DNA from: Marsupella aquatica
Taxonomy: Eukaryota; Marchantiophyta
Reading direction: 5' to 3'
DNA length: 64,000 nucleotides
Assembly: GCA_973895155.1 (NCBI GenBank)
Contig: OZ316892.1
Span: 4,154,001-4,218,000, forward strand
Program-made: the position numbers and the translations under genes
The notes under the pieces: generated by a model
Databases searched by the model: none
Told to the model about the DNA's origin: nothing
Seen by the model: only the letters and a program-made list of their open reading frames with translations
In this document: positions 34,917 to 46,590 of the stretch, one piece after another
How the letters are laid out: each line of letters begins with the position of its first letter
How positions within the stretch are numbered: position 1 is the stretch's first letter

Positions 34917-35498
34917 TCCTCTTATATTAGTGCAGGACAACCATGTCATCCTCACCAAGAAATGGAAGTGCATAAGAGTAGAGCAGGTAGACCCTCACTA
35001 ACAACAAAATATCTGCACTAAACAACAAATACATAAGTGCATTTTTATCTATGAGTGTACACCTACATTTATCAGTTATTGCAATGAATGCATACATAAG
35101 AAGCATTATTAATAAGTGTGGAACACTACATAAAGTAGTTTAATAAATGCACTTATCCAGTTAAAGTTTGCAATATGAGCCAGATCTTGGGGTATCAGAA
35201 GTCCTATGTGTGTGAACGACAACACAACTTACAGGAAAGGGTGCATAAAGAAAATAATGTCCAGTGCACTTATGGTGTAGTGCATTCCGTGGATAAGTGC
35301 TAGCTGGTGGTGTCTTCCCAGGAGCCTGCACTTAGACACGGTTCACTCACTGTAGATAATTGCTAGGATACGTTAAGTGTTAAATTGATAAATCATTTTA
35401 GTAGCACATTGTAATTTAAGGCACTTGGCATATCTGGATTGTTGCCAGTCAAATTCACGGTTGACATAAGGAAGAATAAGAATTTTAAGGAGTTGTTA
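34917..35498. other. host sequence between the Helitron and the LTR element
   Basis: AT-rich, with AAGTGCA-like motifs recurring as they do at 6320-6480 on the other side of the Helitron, consistent with one original host sequence. The 21-bp direct repeat copy is at 34930-34950. No gene seen. Confidence 0.6.
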
Positions 35499-35503
35499 TA
35501 ATG

Positions 35504-36173
35504 TGTGACACCTGAATTTTTTGCAAAATCAATGGAAGATGGAAATAAGATGCAAAGTTCACGAATTAATTGCATTTTGGTACCCAAATGCCCAACTTTA
35601 CCTTGCTGACAATACTTATGAAGGACGCTTCTGAGAGGTGTCCCATGGAGACCAAACTTATGAAGGACGATACTCAGCGGAAGTTCGAAGACAGATTTTT
35701 GTTACCCATTTACCCTAGTTATTTAGTGATCTTTTTCTACCTTAGTTTAGTACTCAATTTTTTTTTTTTTTTTTTTAAGTTTTGAAAAGGCATGACTTTT
35801 CATTTCCCCTTTTTATGCTCCACTTAGACCTATAAGATTATTGTTTTCCTTTTTGTTTTTTTAGTGAAGCTTGTATTCAGTATTGCAAACTTTTGCAAGT
35901 TTCCCTCCTTCCTTTGTAATCATTGCTTTTGAGAATGATTTATGAATGAAGTAAAACACTTCCTTTGTGATGTAATGAATTTATTTCAAAAGATTCCTGT
36001 TGGTGCTTGAGTTTTCATTACAGATTTCCAAGATCAGATGAATTCAAATTAGGATTGTTTGTGGGTCAAGAATCGCTAAGAATTCAATGATAAATGTGGA
36101 TAAAAAGGAGCAAGATTCTGATTTCAGAATAGTTAGTACCGTTACCCTTACTTTGGCATACCCACTAGTGATA
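35504..36173 (+). repeat. 5' LTR, first segment
   Basis: Matches 61911-62580. It is cut by the CACTA insertion after ATA at 36171-36173. A poly-T run near 35760 differs in length from the 3' LTR. Confidence 0.95.
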
Positions 36174-36480
36174 CACTAGAAGAATCCGAGGTGAACTGAG
36201 ACCGCAATATATGACTCATTTTGGCTCATGTGACTTCATTGTGACTCAACGTGACTTGACCCACGCTGTGACCCTTGGAGTTGCAAAAGTTGAGACCAAA
36301 AAATGGAAGTCACTATTGATACTGGGCTTTGCAACTTGCTTGATACCCATTTGTGACTGATCTGTGACTTTATTGTGGAGTCTAGCCTTGTTTCGACGTG
36401 ACTGCAATATGACTTCAGCGAGTCACATCGTAAGTCACATACATGACTTACCCGCATTCAACAACGACTAGCGTGTGACT
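36174..36480 (+). repeat. subterminal GTGACT repeats, left end of the 21-kb CACTA
   Basis: About a dozen GTGACT/AGTCAC motifs occur in the first 310 bp. A sparser set with the same motif lies at about 57080-57200. These are candidate binding sites for the element's TNPA-like protein. Confidence 0.75.
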
Positions 36481-37028
36481 ATTTAGTGTCACAGGAGAGA
36501 CCAATGGAGACCCTGGCCCGCGTCACACAACAGAACCATTTGGGACTCTATATACTCATGTTTATAACTAATAAGGTTCACATGCAAGTTATAACCATGA
36601 CTAATGAACACAGAGGGACAGTTCATAAGGAGAGAGAGCACTCGACATTACAATACATAGAAACCTGATGTTCTAACTTTAGAAATATAACACATTGAAT
36701 ACAAGAAATGAACATAGCATGAATGACATCCACATGAAACAAAGCATCATATAAGCAGATCCTACATAAAACATTCATAAGAATTAAACACAATCACAAT
36801 CTTGCTAAAAAATGAAGATCATTTGAATTCCAATGGAATAGTTTACAATGTGATCAATGTAATTTAGACAAAACAGGAACTCATAATTGATGACTGTAGG
36901 ATGAGATAACTGAAAGCACATGCATGATACTATGAATCTCCAAGAGGACATGATTCTTGTACTGCTTCTTGACATCTAAAATCTACATAACATGACTCAC
37001 ACTACAAAAAAATAATGGCATGACATTG

Positions 37029-40000
37029 TTATGGATCCTCTATGAACTTGCTTGGCCATAATACCAAAGAACCTGCAGCATCTCCAAGTGTCTTTTGAGG
37101 AGGATCATCATTTGTGTTTGGAATGGGAAGGACAGCTTTAGGTTTCACTAGTAATGTGACTAACACTACTGAATAACCTGGGGGAATCCTCTTGCCATGG
37201 AACGTTGTGGAACCAACCTGCACTCTGGCAAATCCTACTCGTGTTCCACTCTCATCAACAGCTAACAAGCCACTTTGTCCCTCAGCATTAGGTGCTTTCC
37301 CCACTTCCACCTTAGATCTTTCTGCCAGCACTGTTCTTGGAGGTTTGTATGAAACCTTTGACGTGGCTCTGCTCCCACCAGCAGACTTGCTTCGTGTGCG
37401 CATGCTTCCTCTCTTCACAGTAGTGAAGCTAGGCTCAGTAGGTTCCTCTGTTAGGACTGTCACAGTAGCAGGTTCATCACCTGGGAGTGTCATACCAACT
37501 AACTCTTTGGTTGGATTTATCTCAACAAGAGGCACACCTGTCATTGAGAATGATACATTCTGCAAATCATTTATCTCTGCAATGGAGTCAAGATCTACAT
37601 AGCATGAATCTGGCTCAATGGTATCATTGTCATGCTTGCTGATATCCTCATTTGCCCCAACATTGATATCATCCACTCCCTTGCCAATGTCATCCTCATC
37701 CAAACATGGTTGACTGCCCTCTGTCAAACAAGTTGCTTGTACAGACTGCAACTTTGTTGCCTCTAAATTACAGCGAGTATTTGCCAGGTTCTCATACTTC
37801 TTCTCTGTAGCACCTGTCTTATTCTCTATGGACACAACAACCACAATATATGTTACTGAAAATAACACATTCAACAAACAATGTCAATTCAAACTATACA
37901 TTTAATAATCATATCCCACACAGTTGTAAAGGCCTTACCTTCAAGCCTACATGTCGTTGGCATGCCAGAAGAGTGCATCGACTTTGCCACCTCAAGTGGT
38001 GATGGTGGAACTCCTGCAGAATTGGAATCAATTTTATCTCTCACCGACACAACAGCTTCCATTAATGTCTTGAAGTTCACATGGAACAAGTCAGTCAATG
38101 AATTCAAACGTTCATTGATCTCTGGAAGACATGTTTCGACAGCCTTCAAACGACCACTTATCTCTGTAAGTGAAGATCCACCTCCCTACATGACACAGGG
38201 GTATAGGTTCAATCACTCCATATGAAATGTTGGACAATATATGCACAATCAATGTTATATACAGTGTACACCTGAAATTCAACGCAGGTCATTCAATTAC
38301 CAATCAGAACTCATATAACTTACATGCTTGGAGGATTCAGATGCACCCTCTTGAGCCCGGGTGTTCACAATTTCAGCCCTCAACTCTTCTTTTGAAGGGC
38401 TTTGCCCCAATTGGGCTTTCTGCACATGCATGGCAAACACAAGTTATCGATCAATATTCAGGGAACGTACACTAAAAAACAAAGTTTACATGTATGGGTT
38501 TACACTAAAAAACAGTACATAGTGTAGCATAAATTACATAGCTAGGCCATTCATTCTTACCAAACGTTTAGCTGTCGGTGCAGTGCCGGTCCTTCCTGTC
38601 AAATTAGGGTTCTGAACACTCAACCTGGCCTCGGTCATCTGTGAACTCTTCTTTTTTGAAGCATCTGTTACAAAATAAGCTACTAACCTTGCCCACACTT
38701 TATCATCACAACTGGCTGGTGGAGGCATATCTGGCTTCTCCCCACCTTCCTTCCAAGCCTTATGCATTCTCCACCTCTCTTGCTTGATAATTTTACCTGC
38801 TGTACTCTCTAGGCAACCTATGTCCACGCCATCATCACTGCCCACATAATTCCATTTGGCAGCAACATTTTTACATACAGTCTTCCAATCTTTTGGATGC
38901 TGTTTTTTAAAATTAATAACACTCACATCTAACCAACGCAATACTTCAGCTTTCAAATCAGCATGCCATCGGTTCTTGCGAGGACACTCAGCATCCACCC
39001 ATTGTCTCTCATTCAACTTTACGTTCCCTTTCTTTGTCACCTCCCCTCGTGCACTGCTCTCGGTAGTACTGGGCGTTGTATTGGCCACCCCTTCATTCAC
39101 CCTACCTGGGGTTCTGAAGCCACCTGGGAAAATACAATGCCATTCATGCTTGAGAACTACATATAGCAGAATGGATGACGGCTACATTCAATGCTTCACT
39201 TCAAGAAAAATTCTTCAAACATACATACCTGTAGCTCTGCCTGTAGATGCCTGTGCAGGGACTGCACTCTGAAATTGTTGCGACCCTGGACCACCTGTCC
39301 AGCCTAGTACAGGGGCCGGATGATGTCACTTTCTAGGTATGTGTGTGCAAACATATGTACTGAAAACTAAGTACAAACTGTAGGAAAACAACTGAACATT
39401 CACCGACATACCTATCCCCCTTCCGTGCTGCATCTGCATAGGGGCATTAGTGAATACTTGAGTCGATGGTTCGACTGTCCAACCTGCACACATACATTTT
39501 CTATCATTATACATGTGCAGAGTCCCCCCCACGTGAATGGACTCCACATATAATGAGTTCTTCCATTGCTGACAAGATCAGACATTACCTGCTCCTCTTC
39601 CAGCGTTTGTAGGTACTGAATTTTGATATCCCTGCCAATTACCTTCACCACCTTCCCAACCTTGTTCATTCCACGACCCACCACCATCCTCCCAACCTGG
39701 TTCAACCCATGTCTGTCCTTGTGGACATTGGAACTGATCATTACTAGCATTTGCCCAATCAGGTTGGGCAGAATCTGCATGCAATGGCAGGTGGACAGAA
39801 TTTCATGTTGTCTGAATCCAATACATCCCAAACAATGTCAAAAATTGATATGCAGTCTGAAATTCAGGAGTGCCATGCCTTCACAAAGAACTGGCATATA
39901 GATATATACTCACATCCCCATGGTTGAGGTGGACGTCCATACCCACGAGATTGTGGGTTTGGACCTGCTCTGCCTCTACCATGGGCATAACCTAGAGCTT

Positions 40001-40735
40001 GCCCCCTGCCATAGTATTGGGCACCAGCCTGGGATCTACCACTACTACCACCTTGCCAACCTTGATCAGAGGTCAGCCCCCCCTGCTGGTATGGTGCATG
40101 CACAGGCTTCGAAGGCAAAACAGAACTGGCAGGACGCTGCATCACATCACCAACTACAATGTCAGGAACTAAGCAAGGTACATATGTGTAGTACTGAACA
40201 TATGAAACCTCTAAACAAGAGTTTTTAACTCAAAACCTTGTTGGGAAAACTACTTACATGTTTCTTTTGGGGCTGCTCTGCAATGTATTCATCTTCATAA
40301 CCCCCATCCTCATCCATTTCCTCTGGAAAATACTCATCATCTGCATCTTCTTGTCTAGTGTCTGCACTCACCTGTGCAGCATCAATGTCATCTCCACATT
40401 CTGCCATTGTAGGTACGACCTTCTTGCTCAACCTGTCACTCCGACGCACAGGCCCAGAGATAGTGCTGGTCACCCTTCTTGCGTACTCCTTTTGTTTCTT
40501 TGAAAATGCTGTGGCTCTGCGACATTCCAATATGAGAATACAGTCACAATTTCAGTGCCACATTGAACTATTCATGTCACACAAACTCAGCGGAGGGGTG
40601 TAGTTGAGAATCGTTCCCTTACAATTCAGCCACATCCTTTTCCAGATCCAGTTCTGCAATTTTGGCTTTCACGTATGCTCGTTGTTCCATAGCTTTCCTT
40701 TCATACTCACACATCTCTGTGTCACTCTGTTCCAT
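37029..40735 (-). CDS. TNPA-like protein with GW/WG-rich central exons, ten exons, intact
   Basis: Exons: 40735-40623, 40516-40258, 40136-39914, 39774-39589, 39483-39412, 39303-39229, 39123-38561, 38419-38324, 38185-37939, 37825-37029. They sum to 2631 bases (876 residues) with all GT-AG junctions in matching phase and no stop. Residues 38-124: K/R-rich then acidic. Residues 125-309 (exons 3-6): G/Q/P/S-rich with ten tryptophans, six in GW or WG (EPGWEDGGGSWNEQGWEGG), a form known as the ARGONAUTE hook. Residues 310-497: En/Spm 'Transposase_24'-like region (KQHPKDWKTVCKNVAAKWNY ... KVWARLVAYF ... KKSSQMTEAR). Exon 8 has the family's 'KAQLGQSPSKEELRAEI' motif. The C-terminus (about 790-876) matches the beta-rich domain of plant CACTA proteins, ending SLVLWPSKF. 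Likely role: binds subterminal GTGACT motifs; AGO binding is hypothetical. Start chosen for context AGG-ATG-G. Confidence 0.8.
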
Positions 40736-40891
40736 CCTACTGGACCACAAAAACATGTCATCTATGGTCACCCCGTATAACACAATGCAACCACAATCAC
40801 CAGGCATCCATCCATACATCTGTGTTGCTTCATAATTACTTTATTACACATCCTTCCCCTCACTAATGTCCATGCAAACAATTCACATTAC

Positions 40892-43800
40892 TCATGGCAC
40901 AGGCACACTGTTGGCATCTGCATCTCTGAATTCGCCTCCTTCAGCAAATGCATCTACCCTTGTCACAGGAATGAAGTCCCCGCTATCATGAACTACAGGC
41001 ACTTGGTCTGAACGCCGACGATCAAAGGCACTATGAGAGTGTAAATGAAACTCAAGGTTTGATCCTTCCATCCGACGTTGCCTGGCCTATTTATGACACA
41101 CTACACGCCAACCCGGGGAGTCTTCCACATCCAGGAAGAAAGCTTGCTCCACCTGACTAGGAAACACAAATGGCTCAGACCATTCGGGCAATTTCCCTCT
41201 GAAATTGGCCAGCAAGAAACCGTCGTTGTCTCTCTTCATGGTAGCCCTATTTCAAGCCAATCCTACCGCACCCATGAACCTTTCATAAGAATCACAGGAC
41301 TGGACACCGCCCCATAGTCCAGAGCCCATATGTCAACTAATTCTCCCACATATCCCATCTCCATCCAGGCCCTGTCGTGATTGTGGCTCTGTTGCTCAAA
41401 TACAGTGATTAGCCCACAGTCATTCGTCACCCTGTAGGCACTGTCACCATCCTTCACTCGGAAGTGATTCCCATATGCTCTCATCCGTTTGTAAGTCTTC
41501 ACTTTCAGGCTAGGGGCATTAGATAGTAGGTAAACATCTGCATCCATGTCTGGGTGGGTCTCGTGATGCTCTCTAATTGCCACTCTGATCCACTCCATGA
41601 AACCTGGAAAAGTTGTTCCTGCAGTGGGATGGGCCGCCTTCAATGACTCATACTCCCTGAACGAACAACCACATAGCATTAGCTTGGGTAAACATGAACA
41701 GGCTGAAGGAGAAAACCACACGAACACAACATTTAAGCTCATGAACTGGATTATAGCACATGTATGCACTCACTGTATCCAGGGTTCCATCACCACAGTG
41801 TTGTGCAATACAAAGTCATGTGCCAAGTCTCTCATAGATATGGTCAGGTTCTTTGTGGTTGCAGCCCCTTCCAGTACTTCACCTATCACCCCTTCCTCCT
41901 CATCAGAATTCCACACCCTGGTCTTCACATGCTCATATTGTGCTATGTATTCGGTCAGAAATCCCAGAGTCTCATCCTTGATGTAACCTTTAGCCATGCT
42001 TGCTTCAGGTTTGTAATATGTTCTCACGTGACCTTTGAGTAGCTTCATGTACCGTTCCAAAGGGTACAACCAACGAGCACTCAAAGGCCTAAATTGGTGT
42101 AGCTCTTCCACAACATGGACAAGTAGGTGGATCATGACATCAAAAAATGCGGGAGGAAAATAAATCTCCAGGTCACACAGCACCTGAGCGACATCTTCTG
42201 TCAGTTGTGGGAAGTGTGTTTCATCCCAAACCTTCACACAAATACGACGAAACACATCACTGAGTCGCAGGATCACAGTACGAACAGGCTTTTGCAACAG
42301 GCCCCTGAGGCATAAAGGCAACACCTGTTGCATCAACATATGGTAGTCATGGCTTTTCATACTACCAAGCTTTCTAGTCATGATATGCTTCTTGAAAGCA
42401 CTGCCATAGTTTGAAGGAACCTTCAAAGAACTCAACCTCTGCACAAATAGTTCCCACTCTATGTCTGTCAGAACATAGGGCGCTTGGTACTTCAAGAGCA
42501 CATCAACTCTGTGGGCATGTGGCCTCAACCAAAGATGGGGTTTCATTCCCCTCTGTTCAAGATCCAATCTCACTGAACCAGTGTCTTTCTCTCCACACAA
42601 GAATTTGAGTAGACTCTCACAAATATTCTTTTCAATGTGCATAACATCAATGTTATGTTTGCTTGGCTCAAACTCCTGCATCGTTGCAATGCAAAAGCGT
42701 CAGGAAATGCCTCAAGTTTAGTCTCTCTCTTCGAAATGAATGCACATGCTCTGAACCAAAACATGTATCCCAATTAGCATCAACTCCAAGAGGCTTACCC
42801 TCCAGTACTTGAGCTCCAAGTCCAATATGCTCAGTCTTTTTACACCATATTGCTTTATTGGATCACTCACTCCATCTTCCCTGCCCCCTCGTTTGATATA
42901 GTCATCCCTCAGTGCTCCCCACTGCCTGATCTCCTCTTTGGTCACTCGTGCCGGGGGTCCACGTTGCTCAATCTCATTGCCAAAGTGTGCAATCAGTGCC
43001 TGTCTTTCTCTGTAAGGGTGATCTGCCTTCAGAAAACGACGATGGCCCATGTATATCACTTTCTGCAGGGCTCTGGAGTACTCACTGGTGACATTGCGCC
43101 CACAGATAGTACAAGCACAATATCCTTTTGTTGTTTGGCCTGATATCATCCCATGGGCTGGGTAGTCAGCTATAGTCAGAATGACAATGGCTCTAAGGAT
43201 GAATGGGTTTAACCTCCCAAGCCTCTGTAGGACATCATATGTGAGAACTCCTTCCTCCCAAAGCTTTCTCAATTCCTCCACTAGGGGAGCCAGAAACACA
43301 TCTATGTTGGCAGATACAGCACTGTCTGGCCCTGGTATCAGTAGGACCATCAGAACAAAAAATCGCTTTGTAGTCATCCAAGGAGGAAGGTTATAATTCA
43401 AAATAGTTACAGGCCAGCACGAAAATTTGTTGTTCTTGTCTCCAAATGGGTTTACCCCATCCAATGACAGCCCAAGTCTGACATTCCTCGGCTCAGCAGC
43501 AAATTCGGGATACATCTCATCTATGAGTTTCCATTGCCTTGAATCTGCAGCATGTCGTTGTAGCCCATCATCACTTTTCTTGTCAGTTGCCCAAGTCATC
43601 ATCTCCGAGATGGCATGGCTTCTGAACATCCGCTGAAGTCTGGGAATGAGTGGAAAATGACGAAGTACCTTGGAGGGAACCATAGACTTTCCTGAGTTCC
43701 GATACCTATGCTTCCCACACTTAGGGCATGTCAACGATTCTTTATACTCCTTTCTGAAAAGAACATGCCCATCAGGACAGGCATGGATCGAATCATAGTT

Positions 43801-44622
43801 CAATCCAAGATTAGATATGCATCTTTTTGCCTCGTACATGTTCTTGGGCAAAATATTACCATCTGGTAGCACAGTTGTTCGCAAGAATGCCAACAACTCA
43901 GAAACCAAAACGTTGGGGACATTGTGGTTGCCGCAAATGTTCAGGAACATGATGACAAATCCCAGTTTAGAACATTTGCTACCGGGGTACAAAGACTTCC
44001 TGCCTTCCTATATTTGCAGGGGAGAGCCAAACATCCCATCATGCCCAGGGGTTTCCTGCCCTATCTCAAACTCATCAAGAGGCTCTTCGACAGGGGGCAC
44101 ACTTGCATCTGCAGCCGTATCCTCTTCGTTGTCCAACCCATCATGAAATGCATCCAAGTCTTGGAAGATGTCTCTCACCATCTCTTCCACATGAATTCCT
44201 TCGTCACGTGGTGCTGCCTGAGCACCATCCCATTGGAGAGCTGACAACCCACAAAGACCAGCTACAACATTTTCAAATGCACCAGGCAGAACCTCACTTG
44301 CCCGTCTTGCAGCATTGGCAGCATCAAATTCTAACCTCCACTCCTCATCGGAAGAATCTTCCTCTGCAGGATCATTCCAAACTCGATGTCGTGGATCTCT
44401 TCCATGAACCGCGATATGCCGCCAAACCTCATTCAGACCCCTGGTACGGGATCCTTGGTAGATTGCACAAGGACATCTCATCCTACTGGCTCCTGAAAGT
44501 CTGGTTCGTAACCTTTCACGCTGCCAAAGCTTATTATCATGGCGTGATATCCTTGTGGGATGATGCAAAGGCAATGCCTGTGCCCTGGGCTGGGTCTGGG
44601 GAGGGTGGTGACCAGGGTGCAT
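40892..44622 (-). pseudogene. TNP2 transposase of the 21-kb CACTA (several stops)
   Basis: Exon 1, 44622-42799, carries the N-terminal Cys/His finger (MRCPCAIY...EVWRHIAVHG), an acidic stretch and the core (LYPGSKCSKL, NYDSIHACPDGHVLF, CPKCGKHRYR, LRHFPLIPRL, VRLGLSLDGVNP, WPVTILNYNLPPW, CACTICGRN). Exon 2, 42675-41774, has HNIDVMHIEKNICESLL, MKSHDYHMLMQQVLP, FPPAFFDVMIHLLVHVV and LYPLERYMKLLKGHVRTYYK. Exon 3 from 41656 holds the DUF4216-type end (KTYKRMRAYGNHF ... DGFLLANFRGKLPEW ... FPSQVEQAFFLDV). Junctions are GT-AG in phase. It is disabled by TAG at 44008-44010, TAG at 41263-41265, a frameshift near 41230 and TAG at 41087-41089. The core between 43992 and 41266 is otherwise open. Closely spaced upstream of TNPA, 157 bp apart, same strand. 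Confidence 0.92.
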
Positions 44623-45055
44623 TGTAACAGGCTGGGAGCTCTGCAGTCATGGACAGCAGTGAACAAGGATGCCTAATGGTGGTATTTGTGTTCCATATAT
44701 CCCTGACTGTATCTGCCAAAAGAGTTAACATAAGGTGTACTAAATTCTCACAAACCCTAAACCACCCCAAAAGAAAAAAACAGGTTTGCAAGTAGTGTAC
44801 CTATTGTCAAGTGAATGACACAAAATTCCTAAATGTTGGAGAGTGTCACCACCTCCTCCGCTGTCCTCAAATGTACCGCCTCTGCATGTACGTTTACAGT
44901 GACACCCCCAGGCAGCAGGAAACAACAATCCGCCAACAGTAAAATAAGCCCAACTGCCACCAACCATAACAAGGTACATTAGTTCAAAGATCACATTTAT
45001 TTCAATGATCTGATTTATACAAAAAAACTTGTGTCCAAACTGATGCTACTACTCC

Positions 45056-45684
45056 TCACTCTGATTCAGAATCGCTAATGACCCATTCCTCACTTGTTGT
45101 CTCATAGTCCTCTCTGTAAGGATCCTGACCCTTCCGTGGCCAGGCCTCAAAAAGATCATAGTCCATTGGGTTTTGACGCTTCCCAGCTGCTACTGATTCC
45201 ACAAGCCAAGCATATGAAACCACAAACACATTATGGGACATGACATAAAAGCGAATGTCTCCCTTCCCAAACTTGCGGCAGGCTTTGGGATATGACTTAG
45301 TAATGACATGAGTGGTGTCCTCTGTTATATTCTCCTCCACTGTCCCACCTAGGTCAAGCACTGTGGACTTGTACACTTTGCACTTAACCTCTCCAATTCC
45401 CGCCTCCACAAATACCATGCTCAGCCCTTTCAGAATGGGGGTTGGTTGCTTCATCTCCTCAGCCAACATACTCTTCAGCCTTGTAGAGCTCTGTCCTTTG
45501 TTGAGTACAGGTCCATATTGGAGATCAGCAAGCCGTGCCTTTGCTTCCCAGACTTCTTGTTCAGCCCAAGCTGATGCAGTAGCTTCTTCATCCTCCCACA
45601 ACTCATATTGCTCATATCCTGTACAATCTTATGTGCTATGGAATCTGTGATCCAAGAGGCCTCAACTACTGTGGTGCGTCCCAT
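45056..45684 (-). pseudogene. BRCT-domain protein, frameshifted
   Basis: The frame ending at 45056 contains 'LKGLSMVFVEAGIGEVKCKV', 'LGGTVEENITEDTTHVIT' and 'HNVFVVSYAWLVESVAAGKR', the hydrophobic strand, GG turn, THVI strand and tryptophan helix of a BRCT domain, then an acidic tail. BRCT domains bind phosphopeptides or DNA ends in repair proteins; the layout recalls the N-terminus of family X DNA polymerases, but no catalytic domain follows. An upstream frame from the ATG at 45684 (MGRTTVVEASWITDSIAHKI) is one base out of register with the acidic lead-in of the BRCT frame (YEQYELWEDEEATASAWAEQ) near 45610, so either a frameshift or a missed intron lies between them. It sits about 430 bp upstream of TNP2 on the same strand. 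Probably a captured host gene fragment. Confidence 0.6.
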
Positions 45685-45699
45685 GGCTCCCTAAACCCA

Positions 45700-46590
45700 A
45701 GAAACCCCCCAGCTCAAGCCGATTCCCGCAGGTTTCGTGCTTGGCGAGGCCGTTTCCGCGGCTTAGCAGCATGGGACGCTGCTAACCTTCTACTACTACT
45801 ATTAACATTTTACACACATATACTGGACAGATCCTTCATCGGGTCATGAGATACGTAGCCGGCCTAATATAGGCCTTCCCCTGTCTTCCCCTGTCTTCCC
45901 CTCCGTCTTGTTAGGTATGTTTGGATTCCGCCGCCGGAATGATCCCCAATAGGCTTGGTTAAGCCGCTAAGACCTCTCTCAGCTCGACACATCCAACTCT
46001 CACTCCCCTGCTTACTTTCCTTCCTTCTGTTGATGTGGGCACTCTTCACACAAGTTAATGCGACACACAAATAGCAAAATGACTCATTCTGACTGAGTCA
46101 TACCATGCACTTGCCATACAAACAGTACATCTCATACACAAGTTCTGCGAACTAAGCCGTGAGGCCAACTCTATTCAGCTCTTAGGCATGAGGAAACATG
46201 AATATACACAAGGGTCACTGTATGACTAACCGAGAGCTTCTCGTACTACTTGATCCCAGCCCGGCTGGTGCAAACTAAAAACTTGCTAAAGAAGAGGCCC
46301 TGAGCTCCCCGCTGCCCAGGTACTTATCCTGGTAGTGGATCCGCCATTCTTTGCATCGTAAGCCTAATCTACTTAACAGTAATCTACTTGCCCGAATCTA
46401 CCTATGTACAGCAAGGCAGGAGCACAAGTGTTGCTCCTACCAGTGGGACCGCAATCCCACTAAGCTAAGTGTCAGGGCCGCTCCTGGTTCTGATCCTAAT
46501 CCTAAACGTGGAGATCCGCGCCCGCCCTGCCCACTCACGCCTCCTCCCTCCACGTCCGCCCTCCCTAAAAGGAACGGCGCCCTTGCACCG
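45700..46590 (-). other. non-coding spacer with a retroelement-like purine tract
   Basis: No gene. On the minus strand a purine-rich stretch (GGAGGGGAAGACAGGGGAAG, near 45880-45905) follows the gag-like frame in the position of a polypurine tract, but no LTR could be recognised after it. May be the 3' remnant of the element that supplied the frame at 46591-49557. Confidence 0.35.

Noticed and set aside
34404-35001. Frames rich in 'LALTSKSCPHL'
   Set aside because: Translation of the 19-bp minisatellite at the Helitron end.
43181-44627. Plus-strand frames across the TNP2 gene
   Set aside because: Shadows of the minus-strand transposase, whose motifs are unambiguous.
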